Assembly: GCF_023715225.1 (NCBI RefSeq)
Contig: NZ_JAMBNS010000003.1
Span: 124,001-188,000, forward strand
DNA length: 64,000 nt
DNA from: Robertmurraya korlensis
GTDB taxonomy: Bacteria; Bacillota; Bacilli; Bacillales; Cytobacillaceae
Reading direction: 5' to 3'
A model generated the notes under the pieces. That model was given only the letters and a program-made list of their open reading frames with translations. It was not told the DNA's origin and did no database searches. This document shows, piece after piece, positions 1 to 8,834 of this stretch. A program made the translations under genes and the position numbers. Numbering within the stretch: position 1 is the first letter of the stretch; every line of letters begins with the position of its first letter.

Positions 1-2
1 AA

Positions 3-1481
3 AAACCAACTTATAAAGAATTTGCCGTAAATAAAAAGGTAATAGTTGAAGGTGCAATTGAGAAGTTTTCAGAGATAAAGTCTGATTATGTATGGATCAA
101 GGTTCAGGCTAACGAAGAGGGACCTGCAGGAACGGAACAGGAATACTACGTACCGATTAAAGAAGGAAAGTTTAAGCAAGAGATTTCCCTTTTTAATGGA
201 GAAGGTCAGTATGAAGTGAAAGTACAGGTGCCAAGCTTAGATCGTGAAGACTATTATTATGAGACTGCATCATTTACAGTTCATAACGTAAACCCAGACA
301 TTGAACGTGATGTGACGTATTCTCCTTTTGGTCAAGAAGCAGAAATACTACTGAATCTTGATCATGGATATGTGACGGAAGAAGAAATTTTCTCATTAAG
401 TGGAGATGCTGGAGCATTATCCAATAACGACACCATCATGATTAAACTAACCAAAGACTCCGATTCCTGGACGCACGTATTGCCGATTGTGGATGGTCAA
501 TTTTCCTTTGATGTCCCGCTTTTATATGGAAAAGGCGTGCATGAACTCGAAGTTCTAGTCCCTGATGAAGAGCGAGAAAAATATTATCAACCAGCAACAA
601 AGATACTTATTAATAACGAGTCCGACCGAACCATGCTACCGATCGATTTTTCAAGTACTTACCTAGAACGAGGTGTCACACTCCATTATCCGCAATTTGG
701 CGGTGTCGAATCGGATGGACTTTTTACGATTAAAGGAACAATTGACCCGAAAGCTTCATTTGGACCCGAAACCACACATATTTATGTAACAACGAAAAAA
801 GGTGAAGACGAAGCGCTAGACGTAATTCCTGTAGAAGATTTCTCATTTAATAATTCCTTCTATTTAAGATTTGGACCTGGAACGTATGAAGTGATGCTTA
901 GCGTCCCTGAAATCAAGGAAGAAAACAGTGATCGATTTCGATATTTCGGATTTGCCAAATTTGAGGTAGAGTCTACCTCTGAGGATCAGCGTGATCTACT
1001 ACCATCACGCGGGGTTGAGTCTGATGCACCAGAAATTATAGAGCAAGCTAGGCAGTTAACAAACGGATTAACAACCGACAGGGAAAAAGCACAAGCCATT
1101 TACAAATATGTCGCAAGCAATATTTCCTACGATGTAGAAAAGTATAAAACAAAGAATTATAACTGGGATGATAGTGCATTAAAAACTCTTGAGTTAAAGA
1201 AGGGAATTTGTCAGGATTATGCTTACCTTACGATTGCCTTATTACGAGCCAGCAATGTGGAAGCACGATTAATAGAAGGAAATGCCTTTGGAGGATTTTG
1301 GCCACAAAAGCATGCTTGGGTAGAGGCAAAGGTTGATGGAAACTGGCTCACCATGGATCCAACCTGGGGAGCAGGATACATTAAAGACGATGCTTTCGTC
1401 GCACAATACACAGCAGAGTATTTCGATCCAAATCCAACAGAATTTGAAAAATCCCATAAGCGTACCGGAGTATCCTATTAA
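3..1481 (+). CDS. Transglutaminase-like domain protein, 5' end outside window
   Basis: The reading frame is open from base 3, so the gene begins upstream; 492 residues are visible. The last third is a transglutaminase/protease-like fold with the expected triad in order: Cys403 in KGICQDYAY, His437 in KHAWVEA and Asp452 in LTMDPTWG (numbering from base 3). The part before it is made of about three related beta-rich modules of 110-150 residues, each ending in a pattern like GxGxYEVxVxVP. Such modules with a C-terminal transglutaminase core are known in secreted or cell-wall proteins of Bacillaceae, where they may crosslink or cleave peptide bonds. The signal peptide would lie outside the window. 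The substrate cannot be inferred. A terminator follows directly. Confidence 0.85.
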   Translation, partial: KPTYKEFAVNKKVIVEGAIEKFSEIKSDYVWIKVQANEEGPAGTEQEYYVPIKEGKFKQEISLFNGEGQYEVKVQVPSLDREDYYYETASFTVHNVNPDIERDVTYSPFGQEAEILLNLDHGYVTEEEIFSLSGDAGALSNNDTIMIKLTKDSDSWTHVLPIVDGQFSFDVPLLYGKGVHELEVLVPDEEREKYYQPATKILINNESDRTMLPIDFSSTYLERGVTLHYPQFGGVESDGLFTIKGTIDPKASFGPETTHIYVTTKKGEDEALDVIPVEDFSFNNSFYLRFGPGTYEVMLSVPEIKEENSDRFRYFGFAKFEVESTSEDQRDLLPSRGVESDAPEIIEQARQLTNGLTTDREKAQAIYKYVASNISYDVEKYKTKNYNWDDSALKTLELKKGICQDYAYLTIALLRASNVEARLIEGNAFGGFWPQKHAWVEAKVDGNWLTMDPTWGAGYIKDDAFVAQYTAEYFDPNPTEFEKSHKRTGVSY

Positions 1482-1485
1482 CAAG

Positions 1486-1517
1486 CAAGCACCAGAATTT
1501 TCTGGTGCTTCTTTTCA
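1486..1517 (+). terminator. Rho-independent terminator after the transglutaminase-like gene
   Basis: AAGCACCAGA and TCTGGTGCTT form a perfect stem with a short AT loop, followed by CTTTTC. It starts 5 bases after the stop codon. Confidence 0.85.
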
Positions 1518-1580
1518 TGTCCGCAGAGATAAGAAACATGATCCACACAATGAAGAATGTTTCCTTCGAACTTTTCTGAC

Positions 1581-1982
1581 CTAACGTCCTTCATCCCCCT
1601 TATGAAGACCGTTTCCTCCCATTTTACCTGAGCTAACGTCCTTCATCCCCTTTATGAAGACCGTTTCTTCCCATTTTACCTGAGCTAACGTCCTTCATCC
1701 CCTTTATGAAGACCGTTTCCTCCCATTTTACCTGGGCTAACGTCCTTCATCCCCTTTATGAAGACCGTTTCCTCGCATTTTACATGGGCTAACGTCCTTC
1801 ATCCCCTTTATGAAGACCGTTTCCTCCCATTTTACCTGGGCTAACGTCCTTCATCCACCCTATGAAGATCGTTTCCTCCCAGATTACCTGGGCTAACGTC
1901 CTTCATCTCCTTTATGAAGAACGTTTCCTCCCAGATTACCTGGGCTAACGTCCTTCATCCACCCTATGAAGATCGTCACCTC
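1581..1982. repeat. 52-bp tandem repeat array, 8 copies, each with an internal hairpin
   Basis: Units begin with CTAACGTCCTTCAT at 1581, 1633, 1685, 1737, 1789, 1841, 1893 and 1945, an exact 52-base step each time; the last unit is cut short near 1982. Neighbouring units differ at only a few positions. Each unit holds an inverted repeat, AACGTCCTTCAT against ATGAAGACCGTT with a loop of about 7 bases. A second small one, CCCAG-ATTAC-CTGGG, is intact in the units starting at 1841 and 1893. The array fills the gap between two convergent genes. It has no unique spacers, so it is not CRISPR. No open frame is supported. The last copy overlaps the 3' end of the glycosyltransferase gene. Confidence 0.95.
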
Positions 1983-3153
1983 GGGATTTTAAAATCGTTC
2001 TACCAAAATTAACAATTTCCTGTTGATATATCTGTTCAATTTTCCTTGCAAAAGAATCAGAAGAATAGTTACAAGCGGCTTTCGCTCTTGCATGAGTGCT
2101 TAATCGACGATATACCTCTTCCTGACTAAGCATCATGCGAAGTTTTTCATCAAACTCATCAAAGCTTGAGTATTGCCAGCCATTTTCCCCATCTGTAATC
2201 ACATCATCTAAACAACTATCCTTCCGACAAAGGGCAGGCACTCCATTTGCTAATGCCTCAACATAAGTTAATCCTTGTGTTTCACTATTTGAGGCACTCA
2301 CAAACACATCCCCCAATTGGTAATAAGCCGAAATGTCTGCGGGAGAGACCATTCCCACAAAGATCACATTATTACGAATTCCCAAAGTTTTTGCGTATTC
2401 CTCCAGGCTCTCCCGATTGGGTCCATCACCAACAATCAGTAGCGTCACGTTCTTTTGTTCTGTTTTTGATAGAAAAAATAGTATTTCCTCAAGGTTCTTT
2501 TCCTTGGCTAAGCGACCCACCGATAAAAGTACCTTATGATGTATAGGAATACCCAATCTCATTCGAAGAGTTTGCTTCTCTTGATCATCAATAGATTTAG
2601 TTATTCTAACTAAATTGATTCCTGTAGGAACCACCTGAATGGGTCGAGTCACTCCATATTCCATCAGAATGGAGCGAACTTTATTCGTAGGTGCGATCAC
2701 ACAATGAGTGTTTTTTAATACTTTCCTTGAAAAAATAGCAACCATGGCTCTTCCCCATTTTTGGTTAGGAGAAAAATAATGCGTATAATCCTCGTAAACT
2801 GTATGATATGTATGCACAATCGGAATTCCCAGTTTCCCTGCTAGTTGTCGAGCCATTAAAAAGGTACTGAATTCACAATGAGAGTGAATAATATCTGGCT
2901 GCCAGTCAATCATCTCGTCAAGATATTGCGTATCTGTGCGCCAAGCAAATCTTGCTCCAGGGTACAGCTTACCCGCTCCAAGTGAGCGAATATAGGTTAC
3001 ATGGCCCTTTTGATACGACCGTTTTGTTGTAGATAAAGTTAGTATTTTCACCTCATGCCCTAATTCTCTTAGTTCTTTTTCCAAAGTCATAACAGACGTG
3101 ACTACCCCATTTATAACAGGAGCATAGCACTCCGTTGTTAGTAAGATTTTCAT
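1945..3153 (-). CDS. Family 4 glycosyltransferase (GT-B fold)
   Basis: A 402-residue GT-B enzyme. The N-terminal domain opens with KILLTTECYAPVINGVV, the usual acceptor-side start of GT4 enzymes. The C-terminal nucleotide-sugar domain has SVGRLAKEKN near residue 213 and the EX7E motif (ETQGLTYVE). Relatives transfer sugars onto diacylglycerol or phosphatidylinositol-type lipids, so glycolipid synthesis at the membrane is a reasonable but unproven role. The start has AAAGGTGG 6 bases upstream. The last 12 or so codons and the TAG stop lie inside the final unit of the 52-bp repeat array, so the C-terminal tail (GDDLHRVDEGR) is repeat-derived. A terminator-like hairpin stands in the leader. Confidence 0.88.
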   Translation of the reverse strand: MKILLTTECYAPVINGVVTSVMTLEKELRELGHEVKILTLSTTKRSYQKGHVTYIRSLGAGKLYPGARFAWRTDTQYLDEMIDWQPDIIHSHCEFSTFLMARQLAGKLGIPIVHTYHTVYEDYTHYFSPNQKWGRAMVAIFSRKVLKNTHCVIAPTNKVRSILMEYGVTRPIQVVPTGINLVRITKSIDDQEKQTLRMRLGIPIHHKVLLSVGRLAKEKNLEEILFFLSKTEQKNVTLLIVGDGPNRESLEEYAKTLGIRNNVIFVGMVSPADISAYYQLGDVFVSASNSETQGLTYVEALANGVPALCRKDSCLDDVITDGENGWQYSSFDEFDEKLRMMLSQEEVYRRLSTHARAKAACNYSSDSFARKIEQIYQQEIVNFGRTILKSRGDDLHRVDEGR

Positions 3154-3199
3154 ATTTAGCCACCTTTGCTCGTTTTTTTCATACGGACAAACTTGAGTC

Positions 3200-3256
3200 T
3201 AAATAAAATAAAAAAACACCTTTCATACTATCCATTTAGTATAAAAAAGTGTTTTA
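3200..3256 (-). terminator. Terminator-like hairpin in the leader of the glycosyltransferase gene
   Basis: On the minus strand, AAAACACTTTTTTATACTA pairs with TAGTATGAAAGGTGTTTT, with one bulge, and is followed by a T-rich run. It lies after the puc terminator and only about 60 bases before the glycosyltransferase start. It is either a second puc terminator or an attenuator. Confidence 0.6.
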
Positions 3257-3300
3257 AACGAGACTTTGGAAAATTGTAAAATATACTTAAAGATTTATAT

Positions 3301-3332
3301 AAATAAATAAAGGGCCTCATAATAGGGCCCTC
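3301..3332 (-). terminator. Terminator of the puc operon
   Basis: Minus-strand stem AGGGCC / GGCCCT with loop CTATTATGA, followed by TTTATTTATTT. It overlaps the pucE stop codon. Confidence 0.85.
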
Positions 3333-3840
3333 AAATTGCTTGATTATTGTTTGTAATCACCTTTTGGACAGCTCGTATAATTCCACCATACCCCGTACAT
3401 CGACAAAGGTTCCCAGATAGAGCTTCTTGGATTTGCTCGTCTGATGGAGAAGGGTTTGTAGCTAACAAGGCATTTACCGCCATCACCATTCCCGGCGTGC
3501 AATAGCCACATTGAAAACCACCTTCTTCTAAAAATGCACGTTGAATAGGATCCAGTTCTTCTCCTGCCAAGCCTTCTATCGTAACAATAGAAGTGTCATT
3601 GGCCTGATAAGCCATGACTAGGCATGAATTAACTAATTGATTGTTCATTTGAACCGCACAAGCTCCGCAACGACCAACTTCACATGAAATTTTCGTACCA
3701 GTGAGGTGGAGTTCTTCCCGCAAAATGGTGACAAGCCTTTTCGTGGGTGGAACCTGTAATACCACATTGGTTCCATTGATGGTTAAAGAGATCTCCATTT
3801 TTGGGGGAGTCATGATTTCTGCATGTTCTTTCATACCCAT
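3331..3840 (-). CDS. pucE: Xanthine dehydrogenase, 2Fe-2S subunit
   Basis: A 169-residue small subunit of the molybdo-flavoenzyme that oxidises hypoxanthine and xanthine to urate. It has an N-terminal plant-type ferredoxin cluster (Cys53, Cys58, Cys61, Cys73 in CEVGRCGAC...C). A C-terminal helical 2Fe-2S domain follows (Cys111, Cys114, Cys146, Cys148 in CGYCTPG...CRC). It carries electrons from the Mo centre to FAD. It is last in the pucABCDE-order operon. The first ATG overlaps the pucD end by 10 bases; a second ATG at 3834 forms an ATGA overlap with the pucD stop and may be the real start. Confidence 0.93.
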   Translation of the reverse strand: MGMKEHAEIMTPPKMEISLTINGTNVVLQVPPTKRLVTILREELHLTGTKISCEVGRCGACAVQMNNQLVNSCLVMAYQANDTSIVTIEGLAGEELDPIQRAFLEEGGFQCGYCTPGMVMAVNALLATNPSPSDEQIQEALSGNLCRCTGYGGIIRAVQKVITNNNQAI

Positions 3841-6104
3841 CGCTTCTCCCCTCTAGTAGCCATTTGCTCTAGCAAAAACTCCCTTGATACAGGTAACTTA
3901 TTCACCCAACACCCCGTTGCATCATGAATAGCCTTCACAATCGCTGGAGCAACTGCAATTGTACCAATCTCTCCCACTCCACGCGGCCCATATATATCCC
4001 CCTCTTGTAGCTTCTCAATTGCTTCTACATTCATTACGAATGGCACATCCTGGATGGTAGGGATTAAATACGTATCGAAATTATCATTTACGTACGCTCC
4101 ATTCTCCATCTTTGCTTCTTCCATCAAACTGTAGCCTAATGCCATTATCCCCCCTCCTTCAATTTGTCCCTGATAACCTAGCAAACTAACAACAGGGCCA
4201 GCCGCGATTGCTTGTTCTAAATCCAGCACCTTTACCTTTCCTGTTAAAAGGTCTACCTCCACCCGTGCTAACACAGAAGAAAATGCATATAAGAAATGAC
4301 TTCCGTCTACAACAGCATCAGGACTTACTGGGAAATTAAAAGAAGTTTCTACTTTTAAAAGGGGTTTGTTGAGAGTTTTTTCGGCTAATTCGACATACGA
4401 GATACATAGACTTTCATCAGTTAGCCAAATTCCATTTGGTCCCATAGTCAATTCATTAACAGGTAAATCGGTTACTCTTGATGCCCTCTCCAAAATCTCG
4501 TCTCGAAATGTTTCTTTCATTCTTTGTATCGAATTCCACACCATACTCGTCGCACGAGAAGCTGTTGACGATCCCGATATCGGTACGGAGTCTGTATCAC
4601 CGACAACAATACGTATATCATCTTCCTTACATTTAAACTCTTCCATAACTAATGTTTCAATGACAGCTAGTAAGCCTTGCCCACACTCTTCAAAACCGAA
4701 AGCAGCTTCTATTTTTCCTTCTTTAGTAAAAGAAAGTCGTCCACCTGCTGGGTCGATTCGACCGACACCCAATCCCCCACCATGTATGGAAATGGCCACT
4801 CCCGTTCCTGTTACCTTCCACTGATCTGACAAATGACTGTTGTTTGTATTTTCATGCAATTTTTCCTTTATTGCCTCTAAGACATCTCTAGCGCCACTAG
4901 TTGGAGCAATTTTTTGTCCTAAGGGTCCAGGACTATCTACTTGTCTCAAGTTTTTTTCGCGAAATTCAAGAGGATCCATCTTTAATTTTTCAGCTAAACG
5001 GTCGATTTGGCCTTCGAGTGCGAACGTCACCTGATTCCCACCAAACCCTCTAAATTCACCTGCCACACCATTATTCGTAAAAACGGACAACCCTTCGATT
5101 TCAATGTTAGGAATCACGTAGGGACCAGGAGCATGTTCTACAGAAAAATCCAAAACTGCAGGACCAAGTGTGGCATAAGCTCCTGTATCAGCTAAAATCT
5201 TTACCTTATGCGAAAGGATTTTTCCCGAATCATCCACACCCGTTTTCATGGTTATTTTCATCGGATGTCGTTTTAACCCAGCACGAACCGATTCTCTTCT
5301 CGTTTGGTGAATTTTAACAGGACAGTTTGTTGCAAGTGCCAGCAATGCTCCGTAAGGCTGAATATTTAATTCATCTTTCCCCCCAAACGATCCACCCATT
5401 GGACTCGATACAATCCGAATGTCAGTCTCATTCATATTTAAAATTCTTGACAGCTGATAACGATCTTTGAACCCATGCTGCGTACCAACATAGACCGTTA
5501 ATTTCCCATCAACTTCAGGGACAATCACTCCACCTTCTGTCTCCATATAAGCATGCATTTGCCTCGGAAGTTCATATATCTCCTCTACAATATGAGAGCA
5601 TGATTGGAATCCTTCCTCCACATCTCCTTTTGAATAATAGGCACGATGGAGTAAATTTCCATCAGGATGAAGCCTTGGTGCATTAGGATGAAGGGCTTCT
5701 TCTGGATCAACAATGACAGGGAGCTTCTTATATTCCACCTTAATAAGTTGCAAAGCTGCATCAGCAATTTCTATCGTATCTGCAGCCACAGCTGCGATCG
5801 CATCCCCAACATAGCGCACTCGATCCTCACATAGCACAGGTTGATCAGGAAATATGAGCCCAAACCCGTTTAACCCTGGAACGTCCTTATAAGTGACAAT
5901 CGCTCTTACCCCTGGAAGCTGTTTTGCCTGGTCAACGGAAATAGATTGTATTTCTGCATGAGGTTCCGTACTTCTTAAGATTTTTCCGTATAACATACCT
6001 GGAAACGATAGGTCGGTTAAATATTTTAGTGCACCAGTTACTTTTCCTAGACCGTCAGGACGTATCTTCTTTTTCTTATTAAACAAGCTAATTTGTATCG
6101 CCAT
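3831..6104 (-). CDS. pucD: Xanthine dehydrogenase, molybdopterin-binding subunit
   Basis: The 757-residue catalytic subunit. It has the aldehyde oxidase/xanthine dehydrogenase a/b hammerhead domain at about residues 15-125, followed by the Mo-cofactor domains. Visible family motifs are GGSFGGKDE near residue 235, ECGQGL near 474 and the C-terminal GVGEIG with the likely catalytic base Glu712. GGAGGGGCC stands before the ATG. Position and partners match Bacillus PucD, so purine use as nitrogen source is the best role. Other hydroxylases of this family (nicotinate, CO dehydrogenase-like) share the fold and cannot be fully excluded. Confidence 0.92.
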   Translation of the reverse strand: MAIQISLFNKKKKIRPDGLGKVTGALKYLTDLSFPGMLYGKILRSTEPHAEIQSISVDQAKQLPGVRAIVTYKDVPGLNGFGLIFPDQPVLCEDRVRYVGDAIAAVAADTIEIADAALQLIKVEYKKLPVIVDPEEALHPNAPRLHPDGNLLHRAYYSKGDVEEGFQSCSHIVEEIYELPRQMHAYMETEGGVIVPEVDGKLTVYVGTQHGFKDRYQLSRILNMNETDIRIVSSPMGGSFGGKDELNIQPYGALLALATNCPVKIHQTRRESVRAGLKRHPMKITMKTGVDDSGKILSHKVKILADTGAYATLGPAVLDFSVEHAPGPYVIPNIEIEGLSVFTNNGVAGEFRGFGGNQVTFALEGQIDRLAEKLKMDPLEFREKNLRQVDSPGPLGQKIAPTSGARDVLEAIKEKLHENTNNSHLSDQWKVTGTGVAISIHGGGLGVGRIDPAGGRLSFTKEGKIEAAFGFEECGQGLLAVIETLVMEEFKCKEDDIRIVVGDTDSVPISGSSTASRATSMVWNSIQRMKETFRDEILERASRVTDLPVNELTMGPNGIWLTDESLCISYVELAEKTLNKPLLKVETSFNFPVSPDAVVDGSHFLYAFSSVLARVEVDLLTGKVKVLDLEQAIAAGPVVSLLGYQGQIEGGGIMALGYSLMEEAKMENGAYVNDNFDTYLIPTIQDVPFVMNVEAIEKLQEGDIYGPRGVGEIGTIAVAPAIVKAIHDATGCWVNKLPVSREFLLEQMATRGEKRWV

Positions 6105-6115
6105 TGGCCCCTCCT

Positions 6116-6973
6116 TTATGTAGCTAGCCTAGCAATCTCTGAAACCACCCAATTGGCAGCTACTGACTTTTTGTATATTGCAGTAGAAAACACGTCTGTA
6201 GTAGGAGTAAATTCTTCTTCAATTGTTTGGAAGAGCTTCTGTAATTGATCGTTCGTAGGTGCTGAACCTTCTAATAATCGCTCACATTCATATAATCGCT
6301 GAGGCTGAGTAGTACTACCACTTACAGCCAATCGAACGGCAGAAAGCTCCTTTTTTTCATTAAGATGGAACGTTCCTGCCACCGTTACAATACTTGGTGT
6401 AAATGACTCACGATGACAGAGCTTCTTATAGAAAAAACGCTTAGTTTGATCATCTGGCACCTGGACAGAGATAATGAGCGATTGAGAGTGATTTTTTATA
6501 AAATCATAGAATGGTTGAAGATGAACTAAGTTACCATCAAACACGGTAATAACAGCATCCATTGCTAGTAAGGCTGGAATCATATCCCCAAATCCATTAG
6601 CGATATTACCTCCGATCGTCGCTTTGTTTCGGACAGCAGGTGCTGCAATATTTCTAGCAGCCTCCACAAGAAGAGGATGGAACAGTTCCTTGTTTTGACG
6701 ACAGAAGTCCAAGGTAATGCTTGCACCAAGTCGAGTATATGATTGACCATTAACCAGATCCTTCCCCCAGCCTTTCACCTCATTCACTTGATCTAAACTA
6801 ATTAAATATAAAGGACAATTGAATCCTTTCGCCCAATGAGTTTGCATAAGAGTTCCGCCAGCGATAAACGAAGCAGTTTCCCCGAACTTTTCTTTTAGAT
6901 CCCATGCCTGCTCGAGAGATGTGGGTATGAGGACTTCCGTATCAATTAGTGAAGTGGTTCCTTGTCTAATCAT
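6116..6973 (-). CDS. pucC: Xanthine dehydrogenase, FAD-binding subunit
   Basis: A subunit of about 285 residues that binds FAD and passes electrons to NAD+. The two FAD phosphate-binding motifs are present: FIAGGTLMQ near residue 38 and TIGGNIANG near residue 118. The C-terminal CO-dehydrogenase flavoprotein domain is also recognisable. I place the start at 6973 because this ATG overlaps the pucB stop as ATGA and has GGAGG nine bases upstream. The ATG two codons earlier is too close to that ribosome site. Translation coupling with pucB is likely. Confidence 0.92.
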   Translation of the reverse strand: MIRQGTTSLIDTEVLIPTSLEQAWDLKEKFGETASFIAGGTLMQTHWAKGFNCPLYLISLDQVNEVKGWGKDLVNGQSYTRLGASITLDFCRQNKELFHPLLVEAARNIAAPAVRNKATIGGNIANGFGDMIPALLAMDAVITVFDGNLVHLQPFYDFIKNHSQSLIISVQVPDDQTKRFFYKKLCHRESFTPSIVTVAGTFHLNEKKELSAVRLAVSGSTTQPQRLYECERLLEGSAPTNDQLQKLFQTIEEEFTPTTDVFSTAIYKKSVAANWVVSEIARLAT

Positions 6974-7587
6974 TTCCATTCACCTCCAATTACTCTTTCA
7001 TAATCTTCCTTCGTATCAATATCATAAAAGTCTCGAGCATTTGAGAACTCTACAACCATTCCTTCTAATTCCTTAAAAATCTTTCTTGCCCCAACATCTC
7101 CCTGTAGTTTCATCAACTTAGGAATAACCCCTGGTGCAAAGATGACAGGTGGCCTAGGAATTCCTTCGAAACAAGCAGCTACGAATTCTTGCTGATCAGC
7201 ACTGATATAAGTCATGATTACCTTTTCTATGGTAGCCTTCGATAAATAAGGCTGATCGGCTAGGAGAACCATGATTCCTTTTGGATTCACACTCATAGCA
7301 GAAAGAAATCCTCGCTTCAATGAATGCGCCTGCCCTTTCTCCGCATCCTCACATACCACATGAGACCATTGACTTGAAAAAGGAGAACAGAACAGAGAGG
7401 GATCAACCCATTCGAGGGAGTCTTCTTTTTTTGAAACAACAAGAACATGTTCAAGTGAGGAAGATAATGCTGTACGTAGAGCGGAGTTTCCGATGGTACA
7501 AGTAGAGAGTGGAAGAGAAAGCTTGTTTTCACCCATTCTGCTACTCTTACCCGCAGCAAGATATATGGCGATGATTCCATTCTTCAT
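6970..7587 (-). CDS. pucB: MobA-like nucleotidyltransferase for molybdenum cofactor
   Basis: A 205-residue NTP transferase with the signature LAAGKSSRMGENKL at residues 10-23 and LADQPYLS further on, where the Asp coordinates metal. Family members attach CMP (or GMP) to molybdopterin, making the dinucleotide cofactor used by xanthine dehydrogenase. It sits between pucA and pucC, as in Bacillus subtilis. The start lies 41 bases inside the end of pucA. Confidence 0.9.
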   Translation of the reverse strand: MKNGIIAIYLAAGKSSRMGENKLSLPLSTCTIGNSALRTALSSSLEHVLVVSKKEDSLEWVDPSLFCSPFSSQWSHVVCEDAEKGQAHSLKRGFLSAMSVNPKGIMVLLADQPYLSKATIEKVIMTYISADQQEFVAACFEGIPRPPVIFAPGVIPKLMKLQGDVGARKIFKELEGMVVEFSNARDFYDIDTKEDYERVIGGEWK

Positions 7588-8620
7588 AGTGAATTCCCTC
7601 TTTGCTTTTTTTCCGTTGTTGAATTAATTCAGCTACGATACTAACCGCAATTTCCTCTGGTCCCTCTGCTCCAATAGATAAACCAATTGGACTTTTTACG
7701 TGGGGTGGAAGGTCATTTCCTTCTAGCAATCGTTGTGTCCTGTTTTTCGAACCAAGTACGCCTAGATACCTGATTTCTTTGGTCAGCAGATACTGTAAAT
7801 ATTCCTTGTCTCTCTGAAAATTATGGGAAACGACGATGGCTGAATCTGTAGGGTGAAAAGTTAATTTTTCTACACTCTCCTCAGGAAATCCAACAATCAG
7901 TTGATCTGCGTTAGGGAACACTTCTTTATCGCATAACGCGGGGCGCCAATCAGAAACAATGACCGAAAATCCAGTTTTAGAAGCTAATTCTACTAATGGA
8001 ATGACATCTTCTCCCGCTCCGAAAATCATGAGTCGAGGTTTTGGTTCAAAGGTGTGGATATATACGTTCGAAGCTAACTCGGAGGAAAACAGGGTTCCGC
8101 TTTTTTGGGGCATTGAATGATAATTCTTTAAAAGACTTTTAGCTGCTAAAACATTCCTCCCCGTCCAGTTTCCAAAAATAGTTCCATCATCGGTCATAAA
8201 CAGGCAAGAGGATGCAGATAAATGTTCGTCTAATTGTTTGATCATCGTCACTCGATTCCCAAGTGCTAGATGGTTTTTTAATATAATCAGATGTTCTAGA
8301 AGCTGATCGTCAATCGGTTCGAGTAAAACTGTAATGATTCCATTGCAGCCTGCGCCTTGCCCCCATGAAAGATCATCTTCCGCTTGCATATGATAAACAA
8401 TGGTTTGTGGCTCACTTGTTCCAAACCATTCTTTTACTCGACATTCAAGATCGGTTTCCAGACATCCTGCACTGAGGATTCCAGTTCTTGACCCATTTTT
8501 ATGGAACAACATAGATGTTCCTTCTTTTCTATAGGCGGAGCCCTCTACTCGGATGATCGTTGCAAGAACCACCTCATTAGAAGTTGAAATCATCTTTAGA
8601 ATGTCATGGATTGCTTCCAT
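7547..8620 (-). CDS. pucA: XdhC/CoxF-family maturation factor
   Basis: First gene of the puc operon, 357 residues. It has the XdhC N-terminal region (ATIIRVEGSAYRKEG...SAGCLE at about 20-65) and a C-terminal Rossmann domain (IFGAGEDVIPL near residue 200). Family members bind the molybdenum cofactor and help its sulfuration and insertion into the enzyme. I chose the ATG at 8620 because AGAGGAGG precedes it with good spacing; an upstream in-frame ATG at 8644 has no such site. No purine-type riboswitch or clear PucR box is visible upstream. Confidence 0.9.
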   Translation of the reverse strand: MEAIHDILKMISTSNEVVLATIIRVEGSAYRKEGTSMLFHKNGSRTGILSAGCLETDLECRVKEWFGTSEPQTIVYHMQAEDDLSWGQGAGCNGIITVLLEPIDDQLLEHLIILKNHLALGNRVTMIKQLDEHLSASSCLFMTDDGTIFGNWTGRNVLAAKSLLKNYHSMPQKSGTLFSSELASNVYIHTFEPKPRLMIFGAGEDVIPLVELASKTGFSVIVSDWRPALCDKEVFPNADQLIVGFPEESVEKLTFHPTDSAIVVSHNFQRDKEYLQYLLTKEIRYLGVLGSKNRTQRLLEGNDLPPHVKSPIGLSIGAEGPEEIAVSIVAELIQQRKKSKEGIHYEEWNHRHISCCG

Positions 8621-8834
8621 CCGTGCCCCTCCTCTAATTTTCATATAATTCAGTGTATTTATGAATCATAACAAAATAAAAATAACAAATGTATATTTTT
8701 GTAAGGGAATCTAACACAGAAAGTGAATAAAGACGTAAATATAACAAACCAGCTCTCTTTTAAGGACCTGGTTTGTGAAGGGATAGCTATGCTAGTTTAT
8801 GGGTAGAGGGAATAATGTATTTAAACCATTCAGC

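Noticed and set aside
1581-1982. CRISPR array
   Set aside because: Repeats are directly adjacent with no unique spacers, and no cas genes are nearby.
3996-4824. Plus-strand frame inside pucD
   Set aside because: Shadow of the conserved molybdenum subunit gene.
8744-8776. Terminator in the gap before the puc operon
   Set aside because: ACAAACCAG/CTGGTTTGT has a long loop and no T-run on either strand, so it is noted only as an inverted repeat.
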